DNA of 34,021 bases from a virus (IMGVR_UViG_3300035206_000294:1-34021), one strand, 5' to 3'. Shown: positions 22,191 through 29,918, counted from the stretch's first letter. Program-made: numbers and translations. The notes: generated by a model not told the origin, from the sequence alone.

Positions 22191-22534
22191 TGAAACTTGC
22201 CGAGATATTTTTCGGTGAAGTACAATCAGTCGATCAATTAGGTGATGCGGTTGTTAATTTCCTATTCTATTTAAGGGAGCAGGGAGTAACAAAAATAAAA
22301 ACAGAAGAACTTATACCAATGTTAAAACAAGAAGGTATAAATGATTTTGATGAAGGAGACGAGGATTCGGTTAAATCTTTGGTAGATCTGTTAAATGAAG
22401 AACTACCAGAATTAATAGCAAGTGCTACAATAGATGAAATATCATTTAAAAACACTATGCCCGATGCAATGTCAAGCAGTGATGCTGACAATGCAGTAGT
22501 ACAAGCCGCTGATAGAGCAAATCCTCTTACATAG
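22190..22534 (+). CDS. Small acidic late protein with capsid-targeting-like N-terminus
   Basis: 114 aa. Start MKLAEIFFGEVQSV, helical core (20-75: VNFLFYLREQGVTKIKTEEL ... SVKSLVDLLNEELPELI), and an end with DEISFKNTMPDAMSSS. Not recognised. Coupled to the 235-aa gene before it, so probably works with it. Confidence 0.62.
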   Translation: MKLAEIFFGEVQSVDQLGDAVVNFLFYLREQGVTKIKTEELIPMLKQEGINDFDEGDEDSVKSLVDLLNEELPELIASATIDEISFKNTMPDAMSSSDADNAVVQAADRANPLT

Positions 22535-22545
22535 GAAGAAAATAA

Positions 22546-23160
22546 ATGTCAATAATGATTAGTGCCGCAGATGCGAAATTACAAGCACAAGGAAACTTGG
22601 TTATACTCCAGGAGGTCCGCGCAATTGAAGAAGCAATTTTAACTGCGGTTGGCAGTAATTTGTTATATGCTACAGTATCTGATGGTACTACAATGACAAT
22701 GAGTACTCCGGCTATTTCAGTTACAGCAACAGTTAATAATCCAACAACAACAGCTAATCAGACTTTTACAATTAATAGTACCCCTGTAACATCGAGTGGT
22801 ACAACAATTAATTCAATGGTAGATGATATTAACACTTTAGTAATGACTGGTATTACTGCAAGTAAAACAGCTGTTGCCGGCGCTTTAAAAATTTCAAGTG
22901 ATAATAATAATTTTACATTAATAATTGCAGCTGGATCTGGTACACTATTAGGTGATTTAGGTCTTACAGCCGCAACAACAACTGCTACCGCAGTTAGTAA
23001 AGATTATTATAATGTTTGGCAGAATACTGCTACAAATACTACATATACACAACAAATGTCTGAAGTAGTTCAATATTTTACAGATAAAGGTTATACTATT
23101 GTTAGGCAAAAAAATGCTGATACAACGAATACTACTTTTAAATGGTATGTAACCTGGTAA
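22546..23160 (+). CDS. Thr/Ala-rich virion-type protein with flagellin/hook-like repeat region
   Basis: 204 aa. A helical start (1-40) resembles small phage structural proteins; residues about 68-145 (TFTINSTPVTSSGTTINSMV ... ITASKTAVAGALKISS ... LLGDLGLTAAT) follow a pattern seen in flagellar hook, FliD and some tail proteins. The C-terminal part (YFTDKGYTIVRQKN) is alpha/beta and could continue the N-terminal fold, so the Thr-rich region looks like an insertion. AGGAAG site before the ATG. Role in virion surface is inference. Confidence 0.6.
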   Translation: MSIMISAADAKLQAQGNLVILQEVRAIEEAILTAVGSNLLYATVSDGTTMTMSTPAISVTATVNNPTTTANQTFTINSTPVTSSGTTINSMVDDINTLVMTGITASKTAVAGALKISSDNNNFTLIIAAGSGTLLGDLGLTAATTTATAVSKDYYNVWQNTATNTTYTQQMSEVVQYFTDKGYTIVRQKNADTTNTTFKWYVTW

Positions 23161-23165
23161 AACAA

Positions 23166-23195
23166 TTGACAACATTGATTGTCTTGTAGTATAAT
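23166..23195 (+). promoter_or_regulatory. Sigma70-type promoter, predicted leaderless
   Basis: TTGACA 23166-23171, 18 bp, TATAAT 23190-23195, then 6 nt to the ATG at 23202. Confidence 0.75.
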
Positions 23196-23201
23196 ATATT
23201 A

Positions 23202-23882
23202 ATGTCTTTAATAAACAAGATATACGAATATCCCATTCTAAAAAGAACCGAAGTCAACGGCCAGAGATTATATGATACTGGAAGTGCAAAAGTACCTTCC
23301 GTAACTACTATTCTTGGTCGTATGAAAGACATGACTGGAATTAATAAATGGCGAGATAGGGTAGGGCATGAAGAGGCACAACGTATTTTAACAGAAGCTG
23401 CAAATTTAGGTACAGCAACACATAAGCATTTAGAAAATCATGTTTTGGGTATAGAACGCCCACAGGGTACAAATTTAATTAGGCAAATAGCATCAAAGTT
23501 AGCAGATATAGTTATTGATGAAGGCCTTGTTAATATAAATGAAGTTTGGGGTTTAGAAGCATCATTATATTCTCCTGAGCTTTATGCAGGTACTACAGAT
23601 TGTGTAGGACTTTGGAAAGATAAACCTGCAATTATAGATTTTAAAACATCTCGCTCAGTAAAGAAACGTGAATGGATAGATGACTATTTTTTACAAGGTG
23701 TTGCATATGCAATGGCACACAATGAATTGTTTGATACAACAATTGAAACAGTTGTTATTATGATGGTTACGCACGATGGGAAGTATTTAGAATTTCCTAT
23801 TACAGACGATGAATTTAATAAGTATACAGAGAAATGGCTTGATAAACTAAAAGAGTATTACCAGGTTTATGATAAATACTAA
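23202..23882 (+). CDS. PD-(D/E)XK nuclease (RecB/Cas4-like exonuclease)
   Basis: 226 aa, the size of single-domain phage exonucleases. Motifs: GTATHKHLE (70-78, metal-binding His74), WGLEASLYS (E119), AGTTDCVGLW (Asp133), AIIDFKTSR (catalytic Asp146 and Lys148) and the Q-x3-Y of LQGVAYA (Q165, Y169). Such enzymes digest DNA ends in recombination or host DNA breakdown. It has a consensus promoter although it lies between late genes, so early or middle expression is expected. Predicted leaderless start. Confidence 0.87.
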   Translation: MSLINKIYEYPILKRTEVNGQRLYDTGSAKVPSVTTILGRMKDMTGINKWRDRVGHEEAQRILTEAANLGTATHKHLENHVLGIERPQGTNLIRQIASKLADIVIDEGLVNINEVWGLEASLYSPELYAGTTDCVGLWKDKPAIIDFKTSRSVKKREWIDDYFLQGVAYAMAHNELFDTTIETVVIMMVTHDGKYLEFPITDDEFNKYTEKWLDKLKEYYQVYDKY

Positions 23883-23911
23883 TATTATAAGATTTACTGG
23901 AGAAAAAATTC

Positions 23912-25726
23912 GTGGCCAAAATAACCAAAATGCAACAACGCCGTGGACTTCGTCGAAACCTCCCGTTGCCGTTGGCACCGGGTGAGTTTGGATTAGCCAC
24001 AGATTCACGGGAACTTTTTATTGGTAATGATACTACCGATTCATTGAGTGGAATACAAAATAGAACTATACAGCTTGGTTTTTTTGCTACAGGGTTTGAT
24101 TTTACTAATAGTAATTTACAAAATAACATTACAGAGTTTATAGTTAAAAGGGATATTATCACCGGGGTAACTGGTATAGGACCAACAGGATCTACAGGAT
24201 TTTCAATTTTATCTTTGCACTCAGGTTTAAGTGCAACCGCAAATCATGCTAGTGGGGTTAAATTAAAAGGCGGCATTAATGATCAGTCATTAACAGTCTA
24301 CAAATATTCGCCAGCAACTTCGTCACATGCTAAATTGCTTCCAGGTGATCCAGATGGTACACCAGTAACAATTAATGATTATAAGTTAATTGGAGGTGTA
24401 GGTACATTAGGAATACAATTTACTAAAGCCTTAGTTGCCACTGATAAAGTTTATGTTGTTCATTTGAGAAAAACAGATTTGGAAACATATCTTATAAATG
24501 CATTTAATGCAAGTTATGATACACCAGCAGGCGGCGGTAATCCTCTTACTAGTTTAACACAAAAAATAGATCTTAGCCAATTGTATTTCGATGAGTCAAC
24601 CGGTGAAGGTTTTATTGGTTGGAATGATGCACAAATTCCAAAAGCAGATAACAGCACTAATGTTCCTAATGCTGGTGTTGCTACAAGTGTTACTAATATG
24701 TCAGTTAAAGAATGGTTTGAAGGCAGAACTGTGGCGCCGACTTATATCGGATATCTTAATCACTCTGGAGCGGCCGCCGAACCACATTTAAATAGTGCAA
24801 TTAGTGGGTTAGGTAATGCGTATTGGGGTAATGGTGATGGAACTACAACTAATATTAGTAATGATGGCGGCAGAGGTATAGCAAAGTTTGGGCAAGACGC
24901 TGAAACAACGGTTCCAACGTACAGTATGAATGAAGATTTGGCATTTACAACTCGGAGTCATATTGGTGCTAAAAATTTATCAAGATTTTTAAATCATAGT
25001 TGGTTAGCTGAAGGTTCAGATCCAACAAGGCAGTTATCACATCTTCGTTCAAATATTAGAGTTGTAACTGATGAGAATGTTGGTGATGTATTTTCAAACC
25101 TAACAATTGGTAATCCTTCGACACGTACGGCCAGTGATACTATTTCACCAGGTAGTTCTTCTACTAATCCAGTACAAGGTAACCAGAATTATCGAGCAGT
25201 GGGTTCAGTATATACTACTACACAAGCATTAGTAGGTGTTGTTAGATATAATTTAACAACTATTTCTAATTTAGAAATTGATTATAGTATTAAATTCACA
25301 GATAGTGTAGGTTCACCTACTTATCATGTAGTTCGAACTGGTAGAGCATCAGTTAGTTTTCCATTACTTGCTGATGGTACAAATGTAAAAGGACATGGTG
25401 CAATATTAGATCAATGGAATGAAATTGATATAATATCAGCAACTGGCGCTGTACCGTTTAGTGCAATACAAACATTTGCATTTGCAGTTGCAGTTGCCAA
25501 GCGAGTAACATCAAAAGGCGATCCGGTACTTGAACAAAATTATGCTGATTCTGTAGCAAATACAGGCGGTACAGGAACTGCCGCATACACTACAAAATAT
25601 GGTGAAGCACATGGTAGTGCGTCATATGTAGATGTAGATAATCCAACAAAGTATTTTGGATTCTTACTATATCAAAATAAACGTGGTGTAGATGGTACAA
25701 TAGAGTTTATACAACGCCGATTTTAG
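23912..25726 (+). CDS. Tail fibre/adhesin-type structural protein with Mtd-like N-terminus
   Basis: 604 aa from a GTG start with CTGGAGAA just upstream. Residues about 4-40 (KMQQRRGLRR...LAPGEFGLATDSRELFIGND) match the N-terminal domain of the major tropism determinant and related fibre proteins. The rest is Gly/Ser/Thr-rich and beta-like with no enzymatic motif. It likely belongs to the tail or baseplate adhesion apparatus. No late box found immediately upstream; it may be cotranscribed with the nuclease or use a distal promoter. Confidence 0.75.
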   Translation: MAKITKMQQRRGLRRNLPLPLAPGEFGLATDSRELFIGNDTTDSLSGIQNRTIQLGFFATGFDFTNSNLQNNITEFIVKRDIITGVTGIGPTGSTGFSILSLHSGLSATANHASGVKLKGGINDQSLTVYKYSPATSSHAKLLPGDPDGTPVTINDYKLIGGVGTLGIQFTKALVATDKVYVVHLRKTDLETYLINAFNASYDTPAGGGNPLTSLTQKIDLSQLYFDESTGEGFIGWNDAQIPKADNSTNVPNAGVATSVTNMSVKEWFEGRTVAPTYIGYLNHSGAAAEPHLNSAISGLGNAYWGNGDGTTTNISNDGGRGIAKFGQDAETTVPTYSMNEDLAFTTRSHIGAKNLSRFLNHSWLAEGSDPTRQLSHLRSNIRVVTDENVGDVFSNLTIGNPSTRTASDTISPGSSSTNPVQGNQNYRAVGSVYTTTQALVGVVRYNLTTISNLEIDYSIKFTDSVGSPTYHVVRTGRASVSFPLLADGTNVKGHGAILDQWNEIDIISATGAVPFSAIQTFAFAVAVAKRVTSKGDPVLEQNYADSVANTGGTGTAAYTTKYGEAHGSASYVDVDNPTKYFGFLLYQNKRGVDGTIEFIQRRF

Positions 25727-25728
25727 AC

Positions 25729-25757
25729 TTGACAAAGTAGTATTTTTTTGTTATTAT
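25729..25757 (+). promoter_or_regulatory. Sigma70-type promoter, predicted leaderless
   Basis: TTGACA 25729-25734, 17 bp, TATTAT 25752-25757, then 6 nt to the ATG at 25764. It begins 2 nt after the preceding stop codon. Confidence 0.75.
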
Positions 25758-25763
25758 AGTTCT

Positions 25764-26171
25764 ATGTCTAAAGAAATTGATTTAAACAAATACAAACATT
25801 TTGTAGATAGTGTTACCTCTAAAGAATCTAAAGATTCATCGGCACTGGTTACACGTTGGAGTGAACTTAATAAGTTTGTTCAGACACCTCGTTTATTAAC
25901 TGCAAGTATGGGATTAAGTTCTGAAACTGGCGAGTTTAATGAGATTGTAAAAAAATGTATATTTCAAGGTAAGCCAGCAGATGCTGACAATATACATCAT
26001 ATGAAACGAGAGTTAGGTGATATAATATGGTATTGGGCACAGGCATGTTTGGCCTTGCGTTTAGACCCAAATGATGTTATAATAGAAAATGTAGAAAAAT
26101 TAAAAAGTAGGTATCCTGGCGGTGAATTTGATACTTCTAGATCTGAAAATAGAGAAGAAGGTGATGTGTAG
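25764..26171 (+). CDS. mazG: MazG-like nucleotide pyrophosphohydrolase
   Basis: 135 aa, single MazG-type helical domain. Metal-binding motifs: E54-x2-E57 (SSETGEFNE) and E83-x2-D86 (RELGD), followed by the usual helix ending LKSRYPGGEF. Family members hydrolyse (d)NTPs; marine phage MazG proteins are common auxiliary genes proposed to affect host nucleotide or alarmone pools, though the exact substrate is debated. First gene of a unit with the SET protein, whose GTG start directly follows/overlaps the stop. Confidence 0.87.
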   Translation: MSKEIDLNKYKHFVDSVTSKESKDSSALVTRWSELNKFVQTPRLLTASMGLSSETGEFNEIVKKCIFQGKPADADNIHHMKRELGDIIWYWAQACLALRLDPNDVIIENVEKLKSRYPGGEFDTSRSENREEGDV

Positions 26172-26491
26172 TGTATAGGCCGCTACCCGATGGTATCACA
26201 ATAGGTAAAAGTGGTATCGATGGATTAGGTGTAGTTGCAACAAAGGCATTTAAAGCAGATACTGTATTAGGAATAGTACATGTTGCTAATAAGAATTTTC
26301 CACACGGGTATATAAGAACAGCGTTAGGAGCATTTTATAATCATTCTGATGATCCTAATTGTGTTGTGCTTAATGGTTACTGGCATCAAATACCAGTGAA
26401 GTATTTGGTAACAAAAAAAGATATTAAAAAAGATGAAGAATTAACAGCCAAGTATAGTTTGTATGTTGTTGAAGAAGATCAATGGGAATAA
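26171..26491 (+). CDS. Minimal SET-domain protein (putative protein-lysine methyltransferase)
   Basis: 106 aa from a GTG start overlapping the mazG stop. SET signatures in order: GLGVVATKAF (18-27, SAM-side G-x-G), YNHSDDPNC (56-64, the NHS-x-x-PN pseudoknot motif) and DEELTAKYSLY (88-98, with Tyr95/Tyr98 as catalytic-type tyrosines). Length is near the minimum for the fold; pre- and post-SET zinc regions are absent. The substrate is unknown: host or phage ribosomal proteins, EF-Tu (known to be Lys-methylated in bacteria) or virion proteins are candidates. Next gene starts within or just after its end. Confidence 0.85.
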   Translation: MYRPLPDGITIGKSGIDGLGVVATKAFKADTVLGIVHVANKNFPHGYIRTALGAFYNHSDDPNCVVLNGYWHQIPVKYLVTKKDIKKDEELTAKYSLYVVEEDQWE

Positions 26492-26493
26492 AA

Positions 26494-26808
26494 ATGTTAA
26501 AAACAAATAAATTTAAAAATGGTGATATTATTAGTGCTAAACTAATCTCAGGTGAAGAAATTGTTGCAAAGTTAGGTGAAGAAACTGATACAACATATGA
26601 ATTTGATAGACCAGTTTCTTTATCAATTGGGCCACAAGGCGCGGCACTGACACCTTATATGATAACAGCATCTGCCGAAAATTTAATTATAGTTGTTGAT
26701 AAAAATAAAGTTATTGCAGTTGCCGAAGCACAAAAAGAAGTTTGTACTGAATATACAAAAGCAACAACCGGCCTTGTAACGCCGGCCGCAGGAAAAATTG
26801 TTACATAG
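26494..26808 (+). CDS. Small beta-barrel-like protein (Sm-like fold possible)
   Basis: 104 aa from ATG at 26494; an in-frame ATG at 26482 would overlap the SET gene by 10 nt, so either may be used. Sequence NGDIISAKLISGEEIVAKLG followed by Y-E-F-D-R-P-V-S-L and TPYMITASAENLIIVVDKNK has the strand-turn pattern of small Sm-like barrels, ending in helix (ASAEAQKEV-type) and tail. I recall related marine phage proteins, unassigned. RNA binding is a guess from fold. Confidence 0.6.
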   Translation: MLKTNKFKNGDIISAKLISGEEIVAKLGEETDTTYEFDRPVSLSIGPQGAALTPYMITASAENLIIVVDKNKVIAVAEAQKEVCTEYTKATTGLVTPAAGKIVT

Positions 26809-26819
26809 GAGATAAATTA

Positions 26820-28523
26820 ATGGTAGGAATAAAAATAGGTGATAAATTAATTATTAGTATTCCGTTGCAGTTTGATGTTATTGCCCGAAATCATCGAGTA
26901 ATAACTGATGGATTTACTAATTATAGCGGACCCAATCCACATGCTGATCCAGGCGATATTGCAAGTACAATGAGTATCCCAGATGAACTTATTGCACTGA
27001 TGAAACAACAACAAACCGAAGCAATGGGTTTATTAGGAAGTGTAATTCCTGAAACTGCATGGGATAAGCATTTCAGGCTTTTTCCTGAAATTCCATGGGA
27101 TGAGCGATTCGATTATCACGAGTTCGATGATGATGATCACATGATTGGAACGATGCAAACATATGACCCACAAACAAATGAGTGGGTAGACCCACCCGAA
27201 GAGACATCGTTGCAAAGTCTAATGGATGAATCAAGCGAGGCACTTTCTGGTTCAGTTGGTTCTATGCAAGGACTTATTAGTAAATGTACAGAACTCGCTG
27301 ATTACATCAATGAGACAGCATTGCTACTATTAGGTGCTGTTGCCGGTGGTGCTGACTTTGCTACCGCCCAAGCTGCGATGGCTGCTCACCCCCATCCAAT
27401 GCCAGAACCACCAGCTAGCGCTGATGCCCTGTTCGAAGTAGAACAGGCGGCACAACAGTTACAAAAGTTTTCAGATATAGCAAAAGGAATAAAAGGATCA
27501 ACAGGTGAAGTTGGTAATGTTGTATCACAAATAACAGACATAGCGAAAAATGCTACTATGTTGGCGGCAATGGGTTCTCTCTCAGAAGGAATTGCAAAAG
27601 CAGCTGGAATGCCTGCTCCGCCAAGTATGAATGTAGCATTTGAAAGTTTAACTACTGGTCATGTTGGCAACGCAATGCATATTATGAATGCTGGTATGTC
27701 AGTGGTTAATGGGATTGCCTCAAAGGAAGTATATGAAGGACAGTTAGATGATATAAATGATTTAGTTTGGCAAGGAGGGTTTGGAGAATCAGGATTTGAA
27801 TTACCGTTCGCTGGTATAACAGTACCATTGCCTACTTGGGAAAACACTATTCCTTGTGGTGGAGAAACGACGGGGCAATTTCCCTTAGGCGGATCAATTG
27901 GTAGTATGATGGAAATGGCAAAAGAGAGAATGCTAGGAAAATTAGCAGAATGTAATTCTGCAATAACAGCTGCAATGCAACCTCTTACTGAATTAGGTGC
28001 GGCCGCCGCTATGATACAACAATTAGGAAGTTTACCCGATGCATTGCGGAGAAATTTAAGTGATGAGATGATGAATTTAGCAATACAGGCATCTAATAAT
28101 ATGTATCCTGGCATATCGTTAACTGTACCTCCAATGCCAGAACCATTAACTAATATAAATTGTGATCCAGCTGAAATATTTGAAACTGCCCACGGAGGCA
28201 GCCATTCAGGTACTGGTGGTTCTGTACTTGACTTTGCCGCTAACATTGGCTCAACTATAATGTCAGCAGGGCACGGAACAGTTTGGAAGCCAGTATCAGA
28301 AAAGGATGGTAATCTGGCTGTATTACTACCACGAAAATTTGGTCAAGCAACTGTTACAGTAGGTGGCGATGTTGGTGTATTTGTAGGATTTACAAATGGC
28401 AATCGCGGAACATACCGCTTTCCAAAACCGGGTGCTGGGTATGGACCGTCGACTAGTGTTTCAATTGCCGGAACCACTACTAAGATAGTGACTGTTCCTG
28501 ATCCTGATACTCGCAAAGGGTAA
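26820..28523 (+). CDS. Large structural protein, probably tail/baseplate-associated
   Basis: 567 aa, GC-richer than neighbours. Regions: N-terminal beta part (1-50), acidic stretch with FDYHEFDDDDHMIG (about 97-110), a long Ala/Met/Gly-rich helical part (130-440), and a C-terminal domain (about 480-567) with GTVWKPVSEKDGNLAVLLPR then FVGFTNGNRGTYRFPKPG and a short strand. That end domain resembles a carbohydrate- or wall-associated NGNR-type module I recall from phage proteins. No lysozyme or peptidase catalytic residues recognised. AGGAG site before the ATG. Confidence 0.62.
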   Translation: MVGIKIGDKLIISIPLQFDVIARNHRVITDGFTNYSGPNPHADPGDIASTMSIPDELIALMKQQQTEAMGLLGSVIPETAWDKHFRLFPEIPWDERFDYHEFDDDDHMIGTMQTYDPQTNEWVDPPEETSLQSLMDESSEALSGSVGSMQGLISKCTELADYINETALLLLGAVAGGADFATAQAAMAAHPHPMPEPPASADALFEVEQAAQQLQKFSDIAKGIKGSTGEVGNVVSQITDIAKNATMLAAMGSLSEGIAKAAGMPAPPSMNVAFESLTTGHVGNAMHIMNAGMSVVNGIASKEVYEGQLDDINDLVWQGGFGESGFELPFAGITVPLPTWENTIPCGGETTGQFPLGGSIGSMMEMAKERMLGKLAECNSAITAAMQPLTELGAAAAMIQQLGSLPDALRRNLSDEMMNLAIQASNNMYPGISLTVPPMPEPLTNINCDPAEIFETAHGGSHSGTGGSVLDFAANIGSTIMSAGHGTVWKPVSEKDGNLAVLLPRKFGQATVTVGGDVGVFVGFTNGNRGTYRFPKPGAGYGPSTSVSIAGTTTKIVTVPDPDTRKG

Positions 28524-28526
28524 CGT

Positions 28527-28859
28527 GTGTTTATTTGGATTTTTATAGTTAAAGCGGTTTTAACCGGCATAATAGGAGCATCATTTTATGTTTGGTTTAA
28601 AACTACACGAATGGGTGTCTGGTTTAACAAAAAACTAGATGCTTTAATGACTCGTGTTGTAAAAAGATGTGATGTAGAAGTACTTAAAAAACAAGAGAAA
28701 CAAATTAAGAAAATACCAGATATTCTTCTTGAACGTTTAAATACAATAGACCAGCAATTAGAAAGTATGAATAAACGAATGGTAAAGATTGAAGAAGAAC
28801 GAAATCTTGAAAAAGAATTATGGCATAAGATTAGAGCAAATCCGCCAAGGAAACATTAA
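28527..28859 (+). CDS. Membrane-anchored coiled-coil protein
   Basis: 110 aa from a GTG start, 3 nt after the preceding stop. One N-terminal membrane helix (about 3-24, WIFIVKAVLTGIIGASFYVW), then basic and coiled-coil cytoplasmic part (50-100). Layout (N-terminal signal anchor plus coiled coil) could suit a spanin- or lysis-related protein, but no lipobox or partner is seen. Coupled to the next gene (TAATG). Confidence 0.6.
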   Translation: MFIWIFIVKAVLTGIIGASFYVWFKTTRMGVWFNKKLDALMTRVVKRCDVEVLKKQEKQIKKIPDILLERLNTIDQQLESMNKRMVKIEEERNLEKELWHKIRANPPRKH

Positions 28860-29209
28860 TGACAATAGCAACGGATGTTAATGTAAGAGCATTTTTAAAA
28901 GATATTAGTGATTATCAGCTAATTCAAGTTATTGCTAAGGCTGAGAAATGGCCAGATGAAAAAGTATATAAAACAGCACATGCTGAGGTGCATGTTGAAG
29001 GCGATCCATGGGATAAGTTTAGTATGAGTAGTAAACTCCCTTATCCAGTAAGAGAAGAACTTGTACGAGCATTTCAAATTCATATGGATGCCGGAACTTT
29101 AAAATTACCTAAACCTAGTGATGAGTTTGGTTCAAGTTATGCACGTGATATCGGTAAATGGTTTATGATTGGCTGGGTAATTTATTTTATTATACTTATA
29201 TTCTTTTAA
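28859..29209 (+). CDS. Small protein with C-terminal membrane helix
   Basis: 116 aa. A soluble domain (1-90: VRAFLKDISDYQLIQVIAKA ... PYPVREELVRAFQIHMDAG) is followed by a C-terminal membrane helix (about 96-116, KWFMIGWVIYFIILIFF). Paired with the N-terminally anchored protein before it. Unknown family. Confidence 0.65.
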   Translation: MTIATDVNVRAFLKDISDYQLIQVIAKAEKWPDEKVYKTAHAEVHVEGDPWDKFSMSSKLPYPVREELVRAFQIHMDAGTLKLPKPSDEFGSSYARDIGKWFMIGWVIYFIILIFF

Positions 29210-29211
29210 GG

Positions 29212-29244
29212 TTGACATAATTGTATTTTCGTTTATTATAAATA
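29212..29244 (+). promoter_or_regulatory. Overlapping sigma70-type promoter and late box
   Basis: TTGACA 29212-29217, 16 bp, TATTAT 29234-29239; a perfect late box TATAAATA at 29237-29244 overlaps the -10. Predicted start about 29246-29250, leader about 25 nt with AAGGGG before the ATG at 29275. The pair would permit both early and late expression. Confidence 0.65.
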
Positions 29245-29274
29245 GTATTGTAATTATTTTAAAGGGGTTATAAA

Positions 29275-29373
29275 ATGAAAAGATTTTTTATGGAGGTGCA
29301 AGATGACGTACCTCCGGAACAAAGTAAATGGTTTACCGACCCCAGCGAAAAAAGTATTATCATATATGTTTAA
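29275..29373 (+). CDS. Short upstream ORF (32 aa) overlapping the next small gene
   Basis: ATG with AAGGGG site upstream; product MKRFFMEVQDDVPPEQSKW plus 13 residues, soluble. It overlaps the 47-aa membrane protein ORF at 29303 in another frame for 71 nt. Either a real small protein or a leader that controls its neighbour by opening the hairpin at 29292-29315. Confidence 0.45.
   Translation: MKRFFMEVQDDVPPEQSKWFTDPSEKSIIIYV
29292..29315 (+). promoter_or_regulatory. Hairpin sequestering a Shine-Dalgarno
   Basis: GGAGGTGC (29292-29299) pairs with GTACCTCC (29308-29315, one G-T pair), loop AAGATGAC. The stem contains the GGAGG site and the loop contains the ATG (29303) of the membrane-protein ORF. 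Confidence 0.6.
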
Positions 29374-29446
29374 AGCGTATATAGGCTGGAGTATTTGTGC
29401 AGATTTGCTTATACTTGGCGGTATAATATATTTGATTTTTTTTTAA
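29303..29446 (+). CDS. Small single-helix membrane protein
   Basis: 47 aa: basic N-terminal half (MTYLRNKVNGLPTPAKKVLS) and a C-terminal membrane helix (about 27-47, IGWSICADLLILGGIIYLIF). A perfect GGAGG lies 6 nt before the ATG, but inside a hairpin, which argues for translational control. Holin or antiholin-type roles are possible; no family recognised. Confidence 0.62.
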   Translation: MTYLRNKVNGLPTPAKKVLSYMFKAYIGWSICADLLILGGIIYLIFF

Positions 29447-29510
29447 TGTAGATAATTTGATATTTGCTAATTGCACACGCTAAACACACATACACACAAG
29501 GAGAAATATA

Positions 29511-29804
29511 ATGAGCAATACAAAAAAATCATTAGAAACACCATGGCAGGCTTTTACAGAAGCTGCCAAACTACCACAAGTAACCATTAACAAAAATGGT
29601 TATGAAATCAGAACAGAGTTACTTGGCATGGCTAAGGAGTTTGTAACCAATGATTATTACGCAAAGTGGGGACAATTCGAAACTTCTATTAAAAAGGAAC
29701 ACGACGAATTAGTGACAAAAGTTGAAATGCCACAAGTTCCTGGCGTCGAACAAATCATGGAAACAGCACAAAAATTCTACGATTTTGTAAATCAGAAGAA
29801 ATAA
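29511..29804 (+). CDS. Small soluble protein, probably abundant, unknown function
   Basis: 97 aa, charged and helical (SLETPWQAFTEAAKLPQVTI ... VEQIMETAQKFYDFVNQKK). Strong AAGGAG site (29499-29504) after an unstructured CACACA-rich leader; codons are GC-richer than in neighbours. Layout (helix bundle with Phe/Ala repeats) is faintly phasin-like, but no firm family. Followed by a structured RNA candidate. Confidence 0.68.
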   Translation: MSNTKKSLETPWQAFTEAAKLPQVTINKNGYEIRTELLGMAKEFVTNDYYAKWGQFETSIKKEHDELVTKVEMPQVPGVEQIMETAQKFYDFVNQKK

Positions 29805-29825
29805 TAGGGGCTTCGTGCTCGGGTA

Positions 29826-29899
29826 GGGGGATAGGACATATCGCCCAGAGGATCAATTAAATTTAGCCTGGTGAGGCATATTTAGTCCATCCCCCGCCA
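29826..29899 (+). ncRNA. Candidate structured RNA with tRNA-acceptor-like end
   Basis: GGGGGAT (29826-29832) pairs fully with ATCCCCC (29889-29895); after a bulged A, GGAC (29834-29837) pairs with GTCC (29885-29888); then ATAT (29838-29841) with ATAT (29878-29881), and GCC (29843-29845) with GGC (29875-29877). About 18 bp in total with an apical loop of about 29 nt that can form CAG/CTG. The 3' end reads G-CCA directly after the 7-bp helix, as in tRNA. No T-loop (TTCRA), D-loop GG or anticodon arm exists, so it is not a normal tRNA. It could also be a long 3'-UTR hairpin or weak terminator (T5 at 29901-29905). No ORF lies in it. Confidence 0.5.
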
Positions 29900-29905
29900 A
29901 TTTTT

Positions 29906-29913
29906 GATAAATA
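29906..29913 (+). promoter_or_regulatory. T4-type late promoter box
   Basis: GATAAATA, then TTACT (5 nt) to the ATG of a 9-codon leader ORF at 29919. Confidence 0.65.
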
Positions 29914-29918
29914 TTACT

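Noticed and set aside
22741-22990. Flagellar protein gene fragment
   Set aside because: The hook/FliD-like pattern lies inside one continuous 204-aa frame amid late phage genes; better seen as a domain of a virion protein.
29826-29899. tRNA gene, because of a 7-bp acceptor-like helix followed by G-CCA
   Set aside because: No T-loop TTCRA sequence, no D-loop GG, and no 5-bp anticodon stem with 7-nt loop can be drawn; kept only as a structured RNA candidate.
29822-29905. Plain intrinsic terminator of the 97-aa gene
   Set aside because: The loop and internal helices are far too large and the T5 run lies 6 nt beyond the stem; a terminator role is possible but does not explain the extra helices.
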